A stretch of 8,246 bases of DNA from an uncultured Ruminococcus sp. GTDB lineage: Bacteria > Bacillota > Clostridia > Oscillospirales > Ruminococcaceae. The stretch's first letter is position 1, and each line of letters begins with the position of its first letter. The notes below the pieces were generated by a model. It searched no databases, was not told the origin of the DNA, and saw only the letters and a list, made by a program, of their open reading frames with translations. Positions 6,118 to 8,246 of this stretch are shown piece after piece. The DNA lies in contig CAMWJT010000048.1 in the NCBI GenBank assembly GCA_947174625.1, positions 1 to 8,246 on the forward strand, in the 5' to 3' direction. The translations under genes were made by a program, and so were the position numbers.

Positions 6118-8246
6118 ATGGTGTTATGCAGTAAATGTAAAAAAAGACCGGCTGTTGTGTTTATTTCCGCTTTGCATGGTGAAGATAGCAGAAATGAGGG
6201 GTATTGCCTTGTCTGTGCCAGAGATTTGAATATTCCGCATGTCTCGGATTATCTGAAAAGTCATTATATCAATGAAGAAGATCTGGAAGAATTTTCAGAC
6301 CGCATGATGGAAATGATGCAGGAAGGCATTTCTGATATGACTGAAGAAGAAATGCTTGCGGGGGATGATTCCATGATGAAAGGGACGATTGATGCCATGC
6401 CGAGTTTTTTAAAAAATATTTTCGGCGGTATGCAGAATCTCAGCGGCAAACCATCCGGACGTGATGAAAAAAATCCCCGTGACTTCCGGGAAACTAAAAA
6501 ATCCGAACACGGTCATAAAAAATTCAGCAAACCGGAAAAAGAATTAAAATTTCTGGAAAATTACTGTACGAACCTGAGCAAACGTGCAGAAGAAAATAAA
6601 CTTGACAGAATTATCGGCAGAGACCGGGAAATTGCCCGGACAATGCAGATCTTATCACGTCGGACAAAAAATAATCCCTGTCTGATCGGTGAACCGGGTG
6701 TCGGCAAGACGGCAATTGCAGAGGGTCTTGCGCAGAGAATCGCCGCAGGTGATGCGCCGTTTCACTTGTTGGATAAGAAAATTTATTTGCTGGATCTGAC
6801 AGCACTGGTTGCCGGGACGCAGTTCCGGGGACAGTTTGAAAGCCGGGTAAAAGGCTTGATTAATGATGTCATCAAAGCCGGCAATGTGATTCTGTTCATT
6901 GATGAAGTGCATAATTTAGTCGGTGCAGGCGATTCCGAGGGTTCTATGAATGCGGCGAATATTTTAAAGCCGGCGCTGTCCCGTGGCGAAATTCAGGTCA
7001 TCGGTGCGACGACATTCAAAGAATATCGCAAATATATTGAAAAAGACAGCGCTCTGGAACGTCGTTTTCAGCCGGTAACGATCACAGAACCGACTGTGGA
7101 TGAGACAACAGAAGTATTACTGGGCATCCGGGAATATTATGAGAATTATCACAGAGTCAGAATCGAAGACAGGATTTTAAAATTATGTGCTGTTCTGTCT
7201 GAGCGATATATCAATAATAGATTTTTGCCGGATAAGGCAATTGACTTACTGGATGAAAGCTGTGCTTACAGGAGTCTCCGTGCCAAAGAACTGGCAGAAC
7301 TGGACAGAGTGACAAAAGAACTGGAACAGAATTCACAGAATCTGACGGACTTGATGGACAATAGTTCGCAGGATTTTGAAAAAATTGCAGAATTGAAGTC
7401 CCTGTGCAGCCGTCTGGATATGAAGCAGAAAGAATTGCAGGAACAGGCAGAAAAAATCTATGTTTCTGAGACGGATCTTGCGGCTGTGATTGAGTTATGG
7501 ACGGGAATTCCTGCGAATAAGATTGCAGAGACGGAAATGGCACGCATGAAAGGTCTTGCAGACCGTCTGAAGTGCAGAGTGATTGGACAGAATGAAGCTG
7601 TGGAAGCACTGGCAAAGTCCATCAAGAGAAGCAGAATCCAGTTCAGTGAACGAATCAGACCAGCATCATTTATTTTTGTTGGACCTACAGGCGTAGGCAA
7701 GACGGAACTTGTCAAAGTCCTGGCATCGGAATTATTCGACACGACAGAACCGTTAATCCGGTTAGATATGACAGAATTCATGGAGAAACATGCCGTTGCC
7801 AGACTGATTGGAGCGCCTCCCGGTTATGTCGGTTATGACGAAGCAGGACAATTAACGGAAAAAGTCCGGAGAAAGCCGTATTCCGTGATTTTATTTGACG
7901 AGATCGAGAAAGCGCATCCGGATGTGATGAATATTTTAATGCAAATTCTGGACGAAGGACAGATTGAAGATGCACAGGGCAGAACGGTAAGTTTTGCGCA
8001 TACGGTGATCTGCATGACGTCCAATGCAGGTTCGACAGATAAGACAACTGGTGTTGGATTCAACAAAACGCAGGAAGATGTGACCAAAGAGAAAGCCATG
8101 AAAGCGCTCCGGGATTTTCTGCGTCCGGAATTCATCAGCCGAATTGATGAAATTATCGTATTCAAGCCGTTGACGGAAAAAGATTACACAGCGATTGCCG
8201 GTCTGATGCTGGATGAAATGAAGAATCCGTTAGAAGAAAAGGGGAT
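6118..8246 (+). CDS. clpE: ClpE-like ATP-dependent Clp protease ATP-binding subunit (3' end outside window)
   Basis: This is a Hsp100 AAA+ unfoldase that should feed substrates to ClpP in the cytoplasm. About 709 residues are present and the frame is open at the right edge; by family comparison perhaps 70-100 residues are missing. The N-terminus has a CX2C...CX2C zinc-finger motif (C4, C7, C30, C33) in place of the paired Clp_N repeats of ClpC or ClpB. A Met-rich acidic linker (63-105) follows. AAA1 has Walker A GEPGVGKT (191-198), pore loop GTQFRG (233-238), Walker B ILFIDE (258-263) and arginines 315-316. A short coiled linker has a UVR-like DFEKIAELK (419-427). After WTGIP (461-465), AAA2 has Walker A GPTGVGKT (522-529), pore loop GYVGY (569-573), Walker B ILFDE (591-595) and RPEFISRID (669-677). 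VGF (646-648) matches the ClpP-docking tripeptide. Zinc finger, UVR-like linker and the RGQFE stretch favour ClpE over ClpC; the family is certain, the subtype less so. It has its own promoter. Confidence 0.9.
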   Translation, partial: MVLCSKCKKRPAVVFISALHGEDSRNEGYCLVCARDLNIPHVSDYLKSHYINEEDLEEFSDRMMEMMQEGISDMTEEEMLAGDDSMMKGTIDAMPSFLKNIFGGMQNLSGKPSGRDEKNPRDFRETKKSEHGHKKFSKPEKELKFLENYCTNLSKRAEENKLDRIIGRDREIARTMQILSRRTKNNPCLIGEPGVGKTAIAEGLAQRIAAGDAPFHLLDKKIYLLDLTALVAGTQFRGQFESRVKGLINDVIKAGNVILFIDEVHNLVGAGDSEGSMNAANILKPALSRGEIQVIGATTFKEYRKYIEKDSALERRFQPVTITEPTVDETTEVLLGIREYYENYHRVRIEDRILKLCAVLSERYINNRFLPDKAIDLLDESCAYRSLRAKELAELDRVTKELEQNSQNLTDLMDNSSQDFEKIAELKSLCSRLDMKQKELQEQAEKIYVSETDLAAVIELWTGIPANKIAETEMARMKGLADRLKCRVIGQNEAVEALAKSIKRSRIQFSERIRPASFIFVGPTGVGKTELVKVLASELFDTTEPLIRLDMTEFMEKHAVARLIGAPPGYVGYDEAGQLTEKVRRKPYSVILFDEIEKAHPDVMNILMQILDEGQIEDAQGRTVSFAHTVICMTSNAGSTDKTTGVGFNKTQEDVTKEKAMKALRDFLRPEFISRIDEIIVFKPLTEKDYTAIAGLMLDEMKNPLEEKG

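Noticed and set aside
1..8246. Defence system, mobile element, CRISPR array or phage module
   Set aside because: All five genes fit housekeeping or envelope families. I see no transposase, integrase, inverted terminal repeats, spaced repeats or tRNA attachment site.
6118..8246. ClpB disaggregase as an alternative identity
   Set aside because: The long ClpB middle coiled-coil domain and the Clp_N repeats are absent, while a zinc finger, a short UVR-like linker and the VGF ClpP-docking tripeptide are present.

Overview
The window looks like ordinary chromosome from a Gram-positive, low-to-moderate GC Firmicute. A clostridial lineage of the Ruminococcaceae/Oscillospiraceae type is most likely. 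The reasons are the strong AGGAGG ribosome-binding sites, a SigA-type promoter, a YfhO-family membrane protein, a ClpE-type unfoldase with an N-terminal zinc finger, and what I take to be a DUF5711 protein. The taxonomic placement is inference from gene content and general protein character, not from a marker gene.

All five genes lie on the + strand and are tightly packed. From left to right they are: (1) a large YfhO-family polytopic membrane protein, probably a GT-C-fold enzyme or partner for decorating cell-surface polymers; (2) truA, tRNA pseudouridine synthase; (3) a single-pass membrane-anchored protein with a predicted beta-propeller outside the membrane, probably DUF5711; (4) a short SLC13/ArsB-NhaD-type permease; (5) a ClpE-like double-AAA+ Clp ATPase that runs off the right edge without a stop. 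The gaps between genes 1-2, 2-3 and 3-4 are 5, 38 and 13 bases. None contains a convincing promoter or terminator, so genes 1-4 are probably one transcription unit, and its promoter is outside the window.

The 98-base gap before the Clp gene is different. It holds a near-consensus SigA promoter with an extended -10, a short direct repeat just upstream, a tandem octamer near the predicted transcription start, and a strong Shine-Dalgarno. The Clp gene therefore probably has its own control. I see no CIRCE element and no proper CtsR box.

Functionally the first four genes mix envelope work, tRNA modification and transport, which looks like housekeeping clustering and not one pathway. The Clp ATPase belongs to protein quality control and carries the VGF tripeptide expected of a ClpP partner. 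I found no mobile element, CRISPR array, tRNA, rRNA, riboswitch or phage gene, and no convincing undescribed system. The observations most worth a second look are the methionine-rich acidic linker behind the Clp zinc finger, the compact control region of that gene, the unknown propeller protein, and the long charged tails on the YfhO protein. No stretch longer than 300 bases lacks a gene.
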